64,000 nucleotides of DNA from Vagococcus hydrophili. GTDB taxonomy: Bacteria > Bacillota > Bacilli > Lactobacillales > Vagococcaceae. The stretch's first letter is position 1; the number at the start of each line of letters is the position of its first letter. The stretch is taken from positions 1,922,001 to 1,986,000 of the forward strand of contig NZ_CP049887.1 in NCBI RefSeq assembly GCF_011304195.1, in the 5' to 3' direction. The translations under genes and the position numbers were made by a program. This document shows positions 8,276 to 16,242 of this stretch, piece after piece. The notes under the pieces are model-generated. The model was not told the DNA's origin and searched no databases. It was given only the letters and a program-made list of their open reading frames with translations.

Positions 8276-8996
8276 TGTGTGTGTCTCCCCTTAAAAGTTT
8301 TAATGCTAATTCAATCGATTCTTTTTCTCCTTGAGCCACAACTTCGGCTTCGTTGACTAAATTATTCACGCCTTCGTTTAAATCTGCTTCAAATAAAACC
8401 ACGTTGTTTAAAATAGCTAAAGTGCGCATGCCTTTTAATGCCCCTAAAACATAAAGAGTGCTTGTTTCCATGTCGCCACCTAAGATGCCAAAATCAGACC
8501 AAAAACGCTCTGTTTCTGCGTTATCAGCCATGTAGAACCCGTCATGTGAGCGAGTGATGCCAAAATGTGAGTGAGGTGATAATTCTTTAGCATGAGCTAA
8601 AAGGCTAAGTGTTGGTACGCCAGGAAAATCAGCTGGGACATATTTTTTCGTTAACCCTTCGTCTCTAACGACGCCTGTTGAAATAACTAGTTCTCCAAGT
8701 GGAATATCCTTTTGCATCGCACCGCAGCTACCTACACGGATAATGGTTTCAATGCCAATGTCACTTAATTCTTCAATAGCAATGGCAGTGGAAGGAGCGC
8801 CGATGCCTGTTGAAATAACTAGAATATTTTCCCCTTCGTAAATGCCAACCACAGATTTAAATTCACGATTAAAGGTTAAATCAATCGGTGAGTTTAAATA
8901 TTTTTTAACCGTATCCACACGTTTAGGATCACCTACGATGATTGCTTTTGTGACATGTTCCATTTTAGTTAATTGAATATGAGCTTGTTTTTCCAT
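8259..8996 (-). CDS. Nucleoside phosphorylase (uridine phosphorylase family)
   Basis: A PNP/UDP family-1 phosphorylase of 245 aa: IIVGDPKRVDTV (phosphate-binding GDP-R), STGIGAPSTAIAIEEL, IRVGSCGAMQ and GGDMETSTLYVLG (the purine/pyrimidine site with Met-Glu-Thr). It cleaves a ribonucleoside with phosphate to base and ribose-1-phosphate. Family similarity favours uridine, but linkage to PnuC allows nicotinamide riboside as substrate. The ATG overlaps the stop of the Crp/Fnr gene by one base (TAATG), so the operon is Crp/Fnr, phosphorylase, PnuC. Confidence 0.85.
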   Translation of the reverse strand: MEKQAHIQLTKMEHVTKAIIVGDPKRVDTVKKYLNSPIDLTFNREFKSVVGIYEGENILVISTGIGAPSTAIAIEELSDIGIETIIRVGSCGAMQKDIPLGELVISTGVVRDEGLTKKYVPADFPGVPTLSLLAHAKELSPHSHFGITRSHDGFYMADNAETERFWSDFGILGGDMETSTLYVLGALKGMRTLAILNNVVLFEADLNEGVNNLVNEAEVVAQGEKESIELALKLLRGDTHNGSTK

Positions 8997-9652
8997 TAGT
9001 CTTTCTTCCTTTCAAGTAATAATTTTTGTTGATTAATAATGGTAATGCTTTTGGGTTCCACACGAATGATATCAAGTGTTTCAAGTTCACTTAGAATGCG
9101 GTAAACACTTCGAGAAGTGGCTGAAACTGATTGAACAAGGAGCTTCTTATCAATACCTTTGCCCTTTTTTTCAAGGTCTAGAAGTGTTGTAATGACTTGT
9201 TCTTTCACCGAACCTAAACTATATTTAGCCGCACGATTAGTGAGTTCATACATTTGTTCGCACAAGGAATAAATCAAATCTTGGTTGAAGTGATGATCAA
9301 GAGTAACCCACTCAATAAAACCTTGGTTTGGCACTTTAATTAAAAGACAATCCGTTGTGTTTTCGATAGAGGCACTGTATGGCATATCTAAAAAGGCTTC
9401 TTGTTCACCAATTAAATTGCCTGATTGGTAAATATCAAGTAAAATTTGGCGACCGCTTTCATCAGAAACAAATATTTTAACTTTCCCACTGACAACAATG
9501 TAAACATCTGAATGCTTCATTCCTTGATGTAACTGAAATTTTCGAGCCTTAAAAAAGACAAGTTCCATTTGCGAAAGAATGGTATAAGGACAATGTTTAA
9601 GCATGTGTCTAATGGTTTGGTTATTATTGATAACGCTTAATAGTTCTTCCAT
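8996..9652 (-). CDS. Crp/Fnr family transcriptional regulator
   Basis: A 218-aa protein with a cyclic-nucleotide-binding-like fold (residues about 20-130: VYIVVSGKVKIFVSDESGRQILLDIYQSGNLIGEQEAF) and a C-terminal winged helix with SVSATSRSVYRILSELETLDII. No N-terminal cysteine cluster of the FNR type is seen, so iron-sulfur oxygen sensing is unlikely; the ligand is unknown. It heads the phosphorylase-pnuC operon and is divergent from DUF1858/DUF438. A perfect palindrome in the shared region (9807-9826) is a likely binding site. Confidence 0.85.
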   Translation of the reverse strand: MEELLSVINNNQTIRHMLKHCPYTILSQMELVFFKARKFQLHQGMKHSDVYIVVSGKVKIFVSDESGRQILLDIYQSGNLIGEQEAFLDMPYSASIENTTDCLLIKVPNQGFIEWVTLDHHFNQDLIYSLCEQMYELTNRAAKYSLGSVKEQVITTLLDLEKKGKGIDKKLLVQSVSATSRSVYRILSELETLDIIRVEPKSITIINQQKLLLERKKD

Positions 9653-9806
9653 GTGTTTTCCCCCGATGACTCTATTTTAATATGAATGCGCTTTATTTAA
9701 AATGACAGATGTCTCTTTGTTTGGTGTAAAAATAAGAAAAGAAGGCAAAATTTCTGACATTTGTCTAACCGCTATCATTTTATCATAGTTAGTCAGATAA
9801 GGCTTA

Positions 9807-9826
9807 AATGTGAAGTAAAACACATT
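9807..9826. promoter_or_regulatory. Probable Crp/Fnr-type operator
   Basis: AATGTG-N8-CACATT is a perfect inverted repeat. Its centre lies about 43 bp upstream of the expected start of the DUF1858 transcript, the spacing of class II Crp/Fnr activation, and it abuts the -35 hexamer. The adjacent Crp/Fnr gene makes it the natural candidate regulator. Confidence 0.55.
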
Positions 9827-9853
9827 GATGTTAAAGTAAGAAAGTGCTATGAT
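9825..9853 (+). promoter_or_regulatory. Promoter of the DUF1858/DUF438 operon
   Basis: TTGATG (9825-9830) and TATGAT (9848-9853) are separated by 17 bp. The transcription start is expected near 9860. Confidence 0.65.
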
Positions 9854-9860
9854 AACTGCG

Positions 9861-9879
9861 ATTGAGAATAATTATCAAT
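9861..9879. promoter_or_regulatory. Fur/PerR-like box
   Basis: ATTGAGAATAATTATCAAT is a nearly perfect 19-bp inverted repeat resembling Fur-family boxes. It lies on the presumed transcription start, where a bound repressor would block initiation. The downstream hemerythrin-like gene fits iron or redox control. Confidence 0.5.
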
Positions 9880-9887
9880 GAGGTGAA

Positions 9888-10124
9888 ATGATGATAAAAC
9901 TTAGTAGAGAAACAGCGGTCTTTGATTTGATTGAAACTTATCCAGAAATCAAAGATATTTTAATAGATTTAGGATTAAATGGGGTAGAAAATCCTTTAAT
10001 GCTTAGAACAGCGGGAAAGAAGATGACCGTTTTTAAAGGCGCTAAAATGAAGAAAATACCTTTAGAAATAGTTGTGAATAAGTTTCAAGAGAATGGTTTT
10101 ATTTTTAACGAGGAGGAAAAATAA
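9888..10124 (+). CDS. DUF1858 domain protein (78 aa)
   Basis: The whole protein is a DUF1858 domain: AVFDLIETYPEIKDILIDLGLNGVENPLM, the region that in relatives often carries Cys or resembles ScdA_N. The family is common next to DUF438/hemerythrin proteins in anaerobes and may bind metal or sense redox state, but its role is not established. Two ATGs are adjacent (9888 and 9891), both after GAGGTG. The stop overlaps the start of the next gene by one base (AATAATGG context), so translation is coupled. Confidence 0.8.
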   Translation: MMIKLSRETAVFDLIETYPEIKDILIDLGLNGVENPLMLRTAGKKMTVFKGAKMKKIPLEIVVNKFQENGFIFNEEEK

Positions 10125-11410
10125 TGGGAAAAGAAAGAGCCGTGGATAGACAAAAGAAATTGATTGAGATTTTAGGTTTATTACATGAAGGTGGTCGTTT
10201 TGAAGAAGCGAAAGCCATGTTTGATGAGTCTTTTAGTGATGTGGATGTGAGTGAAATTACTTCAGCAGAAAGAGAACTGATTGCAGGGGGCTTATATCCT
10301 GCTGAGATTCAAAAGTTGTGTACGGTTCATGCCTCTGTTTTTAAGGGTTCGATTAAAGACATTCACCATTCAAACTATGAACACGAAACACCAGGACACC
10401 CGATTCATACGTTAAAATTAGAGAATATCGTGATCAAGTCCTTACTTCATGACGAATTGCTTCCTCTATTTGAAAAAATAGTGAAGGGGGAGTTAGCTTT
10501 ACAAGACAAACTGGTGGCTGTTCTAGAAGATTTGTATCAAATTGATATTCACTATAAACGCAAAGAAATGCTGATTTTTTCTTATATGGAGAAATACGGT
10601 ATCACAGCGCCACCCCAAGTTATGTGGGGCGTAGATGATGATATTCGTGCTGAAATCAAACAATTAATCACTGATTTTTCTGATCCTAAATTTATTATTA
10701 ATCAACTAAGAACCCCGCTATTTGAAATGGTGGAAAATGTGGATGAAATGATTTTTAAAGAAGAAGAAATCATGATTCCTATGGTATTGGAAGTTTTTAG
10801 TTTAGAAGATTGGGAAGAAATTAGTGAAAATAGCTTCGACATTGGGTTTGCTTTTATTCCTAAACCACTTGTTTATAAAGCTAGTGATGCAGCGAAAGAA
10901 GTTAGTTTGGAGCATGAACCAAGAAGATTAGCTGTCATTCAGGAATCGATTCAGTTTAGTCAAAGCCAACAAGAAGCTATGCAGCCAGAAGAATCAAAAG
11001 AAGAAACGTCATTTGTTAGTTTACCAACAGGAAAATTAAGCATAGATGAAATGAAGGCGATGTTTAGCGTTTTACCAGCTGATTTGACGATTGTAGATGC
11101 AGATGATAAAGTGAGTTTTTATTCAGAAGGACCAGACAGAGTTTTCCCACGAACGACTTCCGTCTTAGGGCGTGAAGTGATCAATTGCCATCCACCAAAA
11201 AGCATGCATATGGTGGAAAAAATCTTGGAAGAATTTAAAGCAGGAACCAAAGATAACGCTGATTTTTGGATTGATTTAGGGCCAAGAAAAGTTTATATTC
11301 GCTACTTTGCATTGAGAGATGAAACTAAAACTTACTTAGGATGTTTAGAAGTGACACAAGATATTACTAAAATCCAAGCCTTAGAAGGACAAAAAAGATT
11401 ATTAGATTAA
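10124..11410 (+). CDS. DUF438 protein with hemerythrin-like and PAS domains
   Basis: 428 aa in three parts. The N-terminal DUF438 domain (about 1-85) has GGRFEEAKAMFDESF and ISSAERELIAGGLYP-like sequence. A central hemerythrin-like helical bundle (about 85-240) has spaced His/Glu (HHSNYEHETPGHPIHTL, EEEIMIPMVLE). A C-terminal PAS domain (about 305-425) has LPADLTIVDADDKVSFYSEG, REVINCHPPKSMHMVEKIL and YLGCLEVTQDIT. The design suggests an iron-centred oxygen/NO sensor or repair protein, but no member has a settled function to my knowledge. The Fur-like box upstream fits iron use. Confidence 0.82.
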   Translation: MGKERAVDRQKKLIEILGLLHEGGRFEEAKAMFDESFSDVDVSEITSAERELIAGGLYPAEIQKLCTVHASVFKGSIKDIHHSNYEHETPGHPIHTLKLENIVIKSLLHDELLPLFEKIVKGELALQDKLVAVLEDLYQIDIHYKRKEMLIFSYMEKYGITAPPQVMWGVDDDIRAEIKQLITDFSDPKFIINQLRTPLFEMVENVDEMIFKEEEIMIPMVLEVFSLEDWEEISENSFDIGFAFIPKPLVYKASDAAKEVSLEHEPRRLAVIQESIQFSQSQQEAMQPEESKEETSFVSLPTGKLSIDEMKAMFSVLPADLTIVDADDKVSFYSEGPDRVFPRTTSVLGREVINCHPPKSMHMVEKILEEFKAGTKDNADFWIDLGPRKVYIRYFALRDETKTYLGCLEVTQDITKIQALEGQKRLLD

Positions 11411-11424
11411 ACAACAAATTAGTA

Positions 11425-11465
11425 CAAGTCTAGGTATTCCGATTTGGAATACCTAGACTTGTTTG
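11425..11465 (+). terminator. Terminator of the DUF1858/DUF438 operon
   Basis: Perfect 15-16 bp stem (AAGTCTAGGTATTCC / GGAATACCTAGACTT) with a 5-nt loop, then T-rich sequence. Confidence 0.9.
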
Positions 11466-11579
11466 TTTTGGAATATTGGTTGAAAAAGATGGGTGAATCG
11501 GTTGATACATTGGGAAATAAAAAAGATTTGGAAAGTAAATAAAAAAACTGTCAACGTTGGTTGAAGATTAATTGTAAAA

Positions 11580-11617
11580 TGACACTCTGAGATTTAGGCG
11601 TCTTCAGGGTGTTTTTT
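11580..11617 (+). terminator. Second terminator-like hairpin
   Basis: ACACTCTGA pairs with TCAGGGTGT and is followed by seven T. It ends the stretch 11466-11714, in which I see no gene. It could end read-through, or a short transcript from 11466-11579 that I cannot otherwise support. Confidence 0.5.
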
Positions 11618-11714
11618 TGTGGTTATCATTTAATGAATCAATATATGGATAATAAACAAGTTAAGGATTAAAAGTAATAAGCTAATAGGTGTAAATAGCA
11701 GTATTCAACTTAAA

Positions 11715-12107
11715 TTAAGGACGGAAACATTTTTCGATAGAATAAGGGTGAGAATAATAAAAGAGAATATCCCTAATATTAATCCCGGAACGTAACTTTT
11801 CAAAAAAAAGGGCTTGTCCAATATGGACTAAAATATGGATATTATAGGCGATTATTAATGATACGTAGAATTCATGATAAGAAAAACTGTAGCAAATAAC
11901 TGCTATAACAAGCATTAACAAGTACTCTTCAAGAACCATTAAAGTAAAAGCTTTATGAGTTGGGGGATTCTTTTTTAATCTCTGTGGTATTTTCTCTGAT
12001 TTTAAATTTTTGTGAAGCCAATCATTCATATAGGCAATTTCTTCTAGTTCGTGAAGCATAAATAGAATTGGAAAAGAAAGATATAGAAATAGGATTGAAT
12101 GATTCAT
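11715..12107 (-). CDS. HXXEE domain membrane protein (130 aa)
   Basis: The motif H-E-L-E-E (residues 19-23, FMLHELEEIAY) and later HILVHIGQALFF match the HXXEE family, small membrane proteins with conserved His/Glu of unknown activity. Three or four helices are visible, and the C-terminus (SYxHPYSIEKCFRP-like) is short, giving a slightly smaller protein than usual. It is monocistronic, with GAGGTAAAAAAATG at the start. It is AT-rich like the RiPP locus that follows upstream of it. Confidence 0.75.
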   Translation of the reverse strand: MNHSILFLYLSFPILFMLHELEEIAYMNDWLHKNLKSEKIPQRLKKNPPTHKAFTLMVLEEYLLMLVIAVICYSFSYHEFYVSLIIAYNIHILVHIGQALFFEKLRSGINIRDILFYYSHPYSIEKCFRP

Positions 12108-12563
12108 TTTTTTACCTCGTTATTATTTTGAATCAATTTTAACATAATTTATGAAGGGATTTTAGATGGTTGGTTTTGAAAGGGGAAAGTATAACTAGTT
12201 AAATGTATTATCCATATAAACTTCTTTCAAAATAATTTAAGATTATAAATGTTTTTTGATTTTAATAAGTTATCTAAAAAATATTTAAGGTACTTAAAAT
12301 ATAAAAGATGTAAATAAATTTTTGAACAATTACGTATAGCTCTATGTGAATAATTCAATAAAATAGCATTTATATATAGAATATCCTAAATTATTAATTA
12401 ACGTTTTTTTGTAAAAAGATCACAAAATGGTTTTTTTCGGTATTGAATATTACAAAAAACATTGAATAGTTGTTTAATGAGAGTAAAATAAACTTATCTA
12501 CTAGGACTACTATATGATGTGATTATTTTTTGTGTTTATACTAAAAGGAAAAGGTGATATAAG
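12108..12563. other. AT-rich upstream region of the RiPP locus
   Basis: This 456-bp stretch has no convincing ORF. It holds the promoters of the HXXEE gene (-) and the precursor gene (+). A candidate promoter for the precursor is TTGAAT (12462-12467) with TAAAAT 16 bp later. The octamer ATTGAATA occurs twice in direct orientation (12442-12449 and 12461-12468), 19 bp apart and overlapping that -35, as expected for a regulator binding one helix face. Both are weak predictions. Confidence 0.3.
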
Positions 12564-12710
12564 ATGAAGAAGAATAATGAAAAAAAAGTTGCTATTAAAA
12601 AAATTGATGTAAAATCTATAAATAAAGATTTTGAAATTTTAGAGGATGCCATTACTCCGTCTTGGGGTATTAATTGCCGTAAAGGTAGTTTTGGAATCTG
12701 GTGTAACTAG
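12564..12710 (+). CDS. RiPP precursor peptide (48 aa) with duplicated core motif
   Basis: This small gene has the ribosome site AAAGGTGAT 8 nt before the ATG. The first 29 residues form a charged, lysine/glutamate-rich leader (MKKNNEKKVAIKK...FEILEDA). The C-terminus holds two copies of S-aromatic-G-I-x-C: SWGINC (33-38) and SFGIWC (42-47), joined by RKG and ending in N48. It directly precedes a radical SAM/SPASM enzyme, an M50 protease and an ABC transporter, so I infer that Cys38 and Cys47 or the aromatic residues are cross-linked or otherwise modified and the leader is removed. No similarity to a named class is certain. CcpM-linked Cys-rich peptides and YydF epipeptides are the nearest contexts I know. 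Confidence 0.75.
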   Translation: MKKNNEKKVAIKKIDVKSINKDFEILEDAITPSWGINCRKGSFGIWCN

Positions 12711-12766
12711 TTAATTAATGTTAGTAGTCATGTCTAGTAGACTGATTTAAGATAAAGGTAAAATAG

Positions 12767-12810
12767 AAATCACATCAAGTACATTATTTAATGTGGTTGA
12801 TGTGATTTTT
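12767..12810 (+). terminator. Attenuator between precursor and radical SAM gene
   Basis: AAATCACATCAA (12767-12778) and TTGATGTGATTT (12797-12808) are perfectly complementary and followed by T. Partial termination here would make the precursor mRNA more abundant than that for the enzymes, as is common in peptide loci. Confidence 0.8.
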
Positions 12811-12857
12811 ACTACTATCCATTTTTATATTATTATATGAGGAGGTTAAGATAAGAC

Positions 12858-14186
12858 ATGAACATAATAGAAAGAAGAAATAAAAATATATTATTTTTTT
12901 CAAATTCCCTAAACTCATTTGAAATAAATGATAAAACGAAAAGAATAATAAAAGAATTATCTAAAAACAAATCAGAAAATAAAATTTTGCAAGATAATGA
13001 GGTTACAAAAGGAGAAATTCTGGAAATTAATAATTTAATCACAGAACAAAACTCAATTGAATTACCTGTAGAAGATAGAAAAGAAGGTCATTCGAATTAT
13101 TTAAAAAGACTATCAATAAATATATCTAATTCTTGTAATATGAAATGTAAATATTGTTACGCTCAATTTGGTTATTATGGATCAGAAAAATCTTTAATGA
13201 ACATTGATATTATAAAGGAAACGTTAGACAATTTCTATTCATCATTTGATGAAATTGCTATTATTCAAGTCTTTGGCGGAGAACCTTTTTTACATTATGA
13301 AGGATTCAAATATATTTGTGAATACATAGAGTCTAAGTATGAAAAAGGAGAAATAAAATATAAAACACTAATAACTACAGTTACTAATGGTACAGTTCTA
13401 TCTGCTAAAATTATTGAATTGATAAAGAAGCACAATATTATTATCACCATTAGTTTAGATGGTCCAAAAGAAATTCATGATTGTAACAGGTCCTTTTTAA
13501 ATGATACTGGTACATTTGAAAGAATAATAAAAAATATAAAAAAATTAAAGGTTGAAACTGGTCAACCACAACAAATTGAGGCTACTTATAATCAAGAACA
13601 CGTTAAACATAATATAAGTATTATTAAACTTATCGAATACATCAAGACACAATTTGAAGATGTTTCTATTCATATAGCTCCTGTTTCTGGGAACAAGAAT
13701 GAATGTTTTACTTTAGAAAATAGAGACAGTTTTGTTGATTCAGTAGATGATATTTTTAATTATAATAAAAAAAAGAAAAATAAAGCTAATTATTTAATTT
13801 TAGATTCCATGCTACAATTATTTCAAAATCCAGAAAAAAAAACAAATTTTTGTGATGCAGGAATTAGCTTATTTTCGGTATCATATACAGGATATGTATA
13901 TCCATGTTACATGTTTATTGACGAACCTGGATTTGCCTTATGCAATGTTCAAGATTCTAATTTTTCAAGAAGTTTCTTATTAAATAAAGCAAAAAAATAT
14001 CAAGAACATAATAGACAAGAAGGAAAATCTTCTTGTAAATCATGCCCTATAGTTAATGTTTGTGATGGTTGTCTTGGAATGAATTATTTTAACACGGGAC
14101 ACATATATACACCAGTAACTGAAGATTGCAGTATGAAGAGAAAAATGGTCAAAAGTATTATTTTCAATATAAACGAGTATGCTTAA
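12858..14186 (+). CDS. Radical SAM/SPASM peptide maturase
   Basis: 442 aa. The radical SAM cluster motif is C93-x3-C97-x2-C100 (CNMKCKYCYAQFG), followed by the glycine-rich SAM site VFGGEPFLHYE and SLDGPKEIHDCNR. The C-terminal SPASM region (from about residue 335) has FCDAG, YVYPCYMF, CKSCPIVNVCDGC and a last Cys near residue 427, enough ligands for two auxiliary iron-sulfur clusters. The N-terminal 80 residues lack cysteines and may bind the leader. Such enzymes install thioether, C-C or epimer modifications in peptides; this one should act on the precursor just upstream. The ATG follows GGAGG. Confidence 0.9.
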   Translation: MNIIERRNKNILFFSNSLNSFEINDKTKRIIKELSKNKSENKILQDNEVTKGEILEINNLITEQNSIELPVEDRKEGHSNYLKRLSINISNSCNMKCKYCYAQFGYYGSEKSLMNIDIIKETLDNFYSSFDEIAIIQVFGGEPFLHYEGFKYICEYIESKYEKGEIKYKTLITTVTNGTVLSAKIIELIKKHNIIITISLDGPKEIHDCNRSFLNDTGTFERIIKNIKKLKVETGQPQQIEATYNQEHVKHNISIIKLIEYIKTQFEDVSIHIAPVSGNKNECFTLENRDSFVDSVDDIFNYNKKKKNKANYLILDSMLQLFQNPEKKTNFCDAGISLFSVSYTGYVYPCYMFIDEPGFALCNVQDSNFSRSFLLNKAKKYQEHNRQEGKSSCKSCPIVNVCDGCLGMNYFNTGHIYTPVTEDCSMKRKMVKSIIFNINEYA

Positions 14187-14201
14187 TGGTGAGGGATATT
14201 C

Positions 14202-15356
14202 ATGGATAAAATGCAAATTACACCTACAATTGTTTCAGATGTGAAATGTTGGTTATTATTTAAAAAAAAAGAAAATGAATACTGTCTGGGAAGCTTATCT
14301 ACAAACAATTTTATAAAGTTATATGAATATCAAATTGAAGATGTAAACAAAATGATTTATTTGATGGATGGTAACAATACATTAGAGTTTATCGATAAAC
14401 AAATTAAATCTTTTCAAGTTAAAAATTTATTTGATGTAATGTGTAGTATTGGATTAATTCAAGGTTATGAGTCCCAAAAAAAGAAAAATGAATTTGAATT
14501 ATATTCTTTCACTTTTTTTAAAATACCTTTATATAAAATGAATAAATTTTTATGTGCATTATCTAGTAAAATTATTAATAGAAAAATATTAATAATCATA
14601 TCAATGATAATGTTAATTATTTGTATTGTTTTTTTCAAAAATATACCTTATTTAATGACTTCTCCAACCACATATAAATTATTGGATAGTGATATTCTGA
14701 ATATAATACTTTATTACTTGTTGACAATAGTTTCTGTACTACTACATGAATTATCTCATGCATTAGTTGCTTCAAGATATAATATTTATCCTACTTATTT
14801 TTCTGGAGCATTGTACTTATACATATCCCCAATAGTATATTTAACTATACCAGGTATATATACACGACAACCTAAAGAGAGAATATATGTTTGGGGAGCT
14901 GGAATGTATACTAACTTATTAGTTTCAATGATTTCTTTATTATTATTTTCATTGAATAATAACAACTTAGCAGCGCTTATCTTTGTTATTAATATTACGT
15001 TAGTAATGGTTAATTTATCTCCTATGATGCCGTTAGATGGATATTTTATTGTATGTACTTTGCTTAGAGAAACTAACATGAGAAGGCAATTTTTACATCC
15101 TTTTGATAAGAATGTTTGGAGTAATAGTAGTATACTAATAAAATTATATACATTCTCTTCTTTTTTGCTGATAATATCAGTTTTATTAACACAGTGTATT
15201 TGGTTGTTTAAATTTATCAGTTCTGCTTATGAACACAACACAGACGTTATATCATTTTTTATCGACATAAAATTAGTTATATTAGTTATATTAGTGATGA
15301 TAATTTCAAGAGTAATAAAATTAGGAGCTAAAAAATATGGAAGTTTTGACGTGTAA
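14202..15356 (+). CDS. M50-family membrane protease with PqqD-like N-terminus
   Basis: 384 aa. The first ~90 residues look like a PqqD/RRE winged helix (VKCWLLFKKKENEYCLGSLSTNNFIKLYEYQIED, then a helix-rich part). The rest is polytopic, with the zinc site H182-E183-L-S-H186 (VLLHELSHALVA) and the partner motif MPLDG (D279) typical of site-2 proteases. It most resembles YydH in the Bacillus yydFGHIJ locus. I infer that it cuts the modified peptide at or in the membrane during export. The gap to the maturase is 15 bp, and its 3' end overlaps the ATPase gene by 20 bp. Confidence 0.85.
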   Translation: MDKMQITPTIVSDVKCWLLFKKKENEYCLGSLSTNNFIKLYEYQIEDVNKMIYLMDGNNTLEFIDKQIKSFQVKNLFDVMCSIGLIQGYESQKKKNEFELYSFTFFKIPLYKMNKFLCALSSKIINRKILIIISMIMLIICIVFFKNIPYLMTSPTTYKLLDSDILNIILYYLLTIVSVLLHELSHALVASRYNIYPTYFSGALYLYISPIVYLTIPGIYTRQPKERIYVWGAGMYTNLLVSMISLLLFSLNNNNLAALIFVINITLVMVNLSPMMPLDGYFIVCTLLRETNMRRQFLHPFDKNVWSNSSILIKLYTFSSFLLIISVLLTQCIWLFKFISSAYEHNTDVISFFIDIKLVILVILVMIISRVIKLGAKKYGSFDV

Positions 15357-16242
15357 CAACATAACAAAAAAAGTTGGAAAAAAAATAATAATTGATGATA
15401 TTAGCTTGTCTTTGAAAACTGGTGAGGTTATTGGTTTGATTGGACCAAACGGAGCTGGAAAAACAAGTCTAATGAAATTATTAGTTGGTTTATATTATAT
15501 TGATGAAGGTTGTATATCAAGTCTAGATAATGACCAAAAATTAGATTTTCCTAACTATATAAAAAATATAGGAGCTATAATAGAGAATCCGATGTTTTAT
15601 CCAAAATTAACTGGAAAACAGTGTTTAAACTATTATTCAATTATTAGAGATATTAATAACAATAGAATTAAAGAAGTTAGTGATTTAACAGGAATTAATT
15701 CAATATTAAATCAACAAGTAAAAACATATTCATTAGGAAATAAACAAAGACTAGGAATTGCTCAAGCATTATTAGTTGACCCGCAACTTCTAATTTTAGA
15801 TGAACCATTCAATGGTTTAGATCCTGATGGTATTTTAGAGTTAAGAAATATTATTTTAAAACAAAAGGAAAAAAATAAAACTATATTAATATCGAGTCAC
15901 ACTTTACCAGAACTGGAACAAATATGTGATCGTTTTATTTTTCTCAAAACAGGAAAAATTATTGAAGAATTGGAAAATAAAGATTTTGAAAATACTAATT
16001 TTTCCATAATTGATATTGATCCTAAAGATTTTACAAATGTTGAAAAATTATTAGAGAGCCAATGTACTTATCCTTTTGAAATTGATGATACTAGAATAAT
16101 ATTTAAAGGTGTAGAACAAGAGTATATTCTAGATTTGATTTTTTGGTTAAAAAATAAAAATGTAAATGTTATTAATTTTGAAAATAAAAAAGAAACATTA
16201 CAAGATTATTACGAAAAAATAATCTTGGGAGGTAAAAAATGA
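15337..16242 (+). CDS. ABC transporter ATP-binding protein (peptide export/immunity)
   Basis: 301 aa with Walker A GPNGAGKTS, signature YSLGNKQRLGIAQ (S-L-G-N replaces the usual SGGQ), Walker B LLILDEPFNGLDPDG and the H-loop ISSHTLPELEQ. About 80 C-terminal residues form an accessory domain seen in bacitracin/lantibiotic-type export ATPases. It overlaps the genes on both sides (20 bp and 4 bp), showing one operon. It should power the adjacent permease to export the peptide or protect the producer; YydI is the positional counterpart. Confidence 0.9.
   Translation: MEVLTCNNITKKVGKKIIIDDISLSLKTGEVIGLIGPNGAGKTSLMKLLVGLYYIDEGCISSLDNDQKLDFPNYIKNIGAIIENPMFYPKLTGKQCLNYYSIIRDINNNRIKEVSDLTGINSILNQQVKTYSLGNKQRLGIAQALLVDPQLLILDEPFNGLDPDGILELRNIILKQKEKNKTILISSHTLPELEQICDRFIFLKTGKIIEELENKDFENTNFSIIDIDPKDFTNVEKLLESQCTYPFEIDDTRIIFKGVEQEYILDLIFWLKNKNVNVINFENKKETLQDYYEKIILGGKK

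Noticed and set aside
12564-12710. Firm assignment of the precursor as a sactipeptide or epipeptide
   Set aside because: Two Cys and a SPASM enzyme fit several classes; neither the cross-link nor similarity to known precursors can be seen from sequence.
14795-15079. 94-codon frame antisense to the M50 protease
   Set aside because: It lies inside a well-supported membrane protease gene and lacks a ribosome site.
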